Shown: positions 62,915 through 64,000 of the stretch, in pieces
Numbering within the stretch: position 1 is the first letter of the stretch
Layout of the letters: each line of letters opens with the position of its first letter
Source: Sindora glabra
Taxonomy: Eukaryota; Streptophyta; Magnoliopsida; Fabales; Fabaceae
Assembly: GCA_020226215.1 (NCBI GenBank)
Contig: CM035233.1
Location: 69,678,831-69,742,830, forward strand
Direction: 5' to 3'
Length of the DNA: 64,000 nt
Translations under genes and position numbers: made by a program
Notes under the pieces: model-generated
Database searches by the model: none
Told to the model about the DNA's origin: nothing
Seen by the model: only the letters and a program-made list of their open reading frames with translations

Positions 62915-64000
62915 CGTTTTATTTTCCCTTGTGCACCAAAAAAAAAAGATGATGTGCAGCAGAGTAATAACAAGTGAGAGGAGTGTTTTTATGTTAGAGT
63001 GAAAATAATAAAACAATGACTATCAAACCTAATAATGAAGATTTAAAAATAAAATATAAAATTATGTAATTTTTTAATTATGATTTTATTCTAATCATTG
63101 ATGCAAGATTTATCGATTACAGTTCACTTCTTTCATTTCTATGGTATGGTAGTGTATATATACACGCATAAAAGAGTAGTTAAAAATTGTTGCAGCATCT
63201 TAATGGCAGAGGTATACATGTGTAAGTAGCAGTATCAAACTGATTTGGATGTTAAATTGATATTCAAATTTTAAATGGTAAGCTTGAATAATAATTCAGT
63301 CTAACTTTTAGTAAACCCACATCAAACTCTGCCTTTCAGGCTCCGGGGGCAGCAGTAAGAATTACAAAGTTATATAATTTTTGTTGTTCCTCTCCGTAGC
63401 AGTGCAAGTAGAATTAAAAAAACGTGTTTACTTGCACAAGACAAGAAAGTAAAACATGAAATTAGAAAAAAAGGGTAATGATAGAATAAATTGCATGTGT
63501 ATGGTGGTGAATGTCTTCTCCTTGCTTGAGTAGACCTACCTCTGAAGCAGGGGCTGTCTCAGGCAAAAGGGGTTGTTTTCTTTGGCCGCTGTTTAAAACA
63601 AGACATTTGCTATTCCTCTTAATCTTGTGATATAACTGCAATTTTTAATTGCAAAATTCTCAGTCATTACAAGTCAATGCCTTGAATCTATAAATTGTAT
63701 GAATTTGTCGCTGGTGAGATGCGACATCTACCTCAATGATTCATACACATATTCATGCGTGATGACAAATTTAGACAGTACAGACAAAACTTGTGACATT
63801 TTCTTCTTATACAAGGACATGGTTAGTGACAAAAGAAGTTAAATTTGTCTTCAACACTTAATTTTGCAATATATATCCTTAAATTAAGGTTGGTATTACA
63901 TAAATTGTTTTGTGCAATCGGGATATTCGATTTTTATTATTAAAGATATTTTTATCAAATGATCCACCGAACTCTCCCTTGCAATTGAGTAAATATTACA
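62915..64000. other. Intergenic DNA at the right edge
   Basis: A poly-A run (62938-62948) directly follows the RNase H fragment and may be the retroelement tail. The rest is non-coding, AT-rich sequence with balanced patches near 63340-63600; no gene was recognised. Confidence 0.4.

Overview
This is plant nuclear DNA, most likely from a dicot: about two-thirds A+T, spliceosomal introns with GT-AG borders (one GC-AG), CT-rich 5' leaders, a telo-box leader, and large transposon-filled AT-rich gaps. The species cannot be named from the sequence alone. I see no rRNA, tRNA, CRISPR or bacterial features. Five host genes look intact and all lie on the + strand: (1) a receptor-like cytoplasmic kinase of class VI (RBK-like), 4284-6347; (2) an ATG18h-type WD40/BCAS3 autophagy protein, 20409-25799; (3) a histidine-containing phosphotransfer protein (AHP) of cytokinin signalling, 27938-30237; (4) a secreted single-exon leucine-rich-repeat protein, 35342-36559; (5) a two-exon organellar PPR protein similar to Arabidopsis At2g30780, 59060-61164. 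They belong to unrelated pathways and do not form an operon or an evident cluster.

Layout: 1-3180 is AT-rich intergenic DNA with a possible minus-strand promoter near 1.8-2.1 kb. 3.2-6.4 kb holds the kinase. 6.4-8.8 kb is AT-rich with a tandem duplication. 8826-16098 is a complete but decayed PIF/Harbinger DNA transposon with TTA target-site duplications, iterated terminal repeats, a broken DDE transposase and a broken Myb/SANT-like second gene. 16.1-18.3 kb is a cluster of MITE-like AT-rich sequences, one (17664-18233) with recognisable ends. 19.8-30.2 kb holds ATG18h and AHP. 34.7-36.6 kb holds the LRR gene.

36.6-59.0 kb is a gene desert with tandem duplications, a degenerate DUF4283 (LINE-type) pseudogene at 43.2-44.4 kb, a long (TA)n microsatellite, a probable solo LTR at 49384-51016, a tentative CACTA-like element at 53.0-55.3 kb and a 339-bp tandem repeat at 57.8-58.5 kb. 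59.0-61.2 kb holds the PPR gene, followed by a truncated RNase H fragment of retroelement origin at 62.6 kb.

I did not find a convincing previously undescribed system. The best leads are the start-stop-overlapping uORF of the PPR gene, the overlapping uORFs of ATG18h, the GC-AG intron of the kinase, the five-base coding part of the last ATG18h exon, the well delimited Harbinger element, and the solo LTR.
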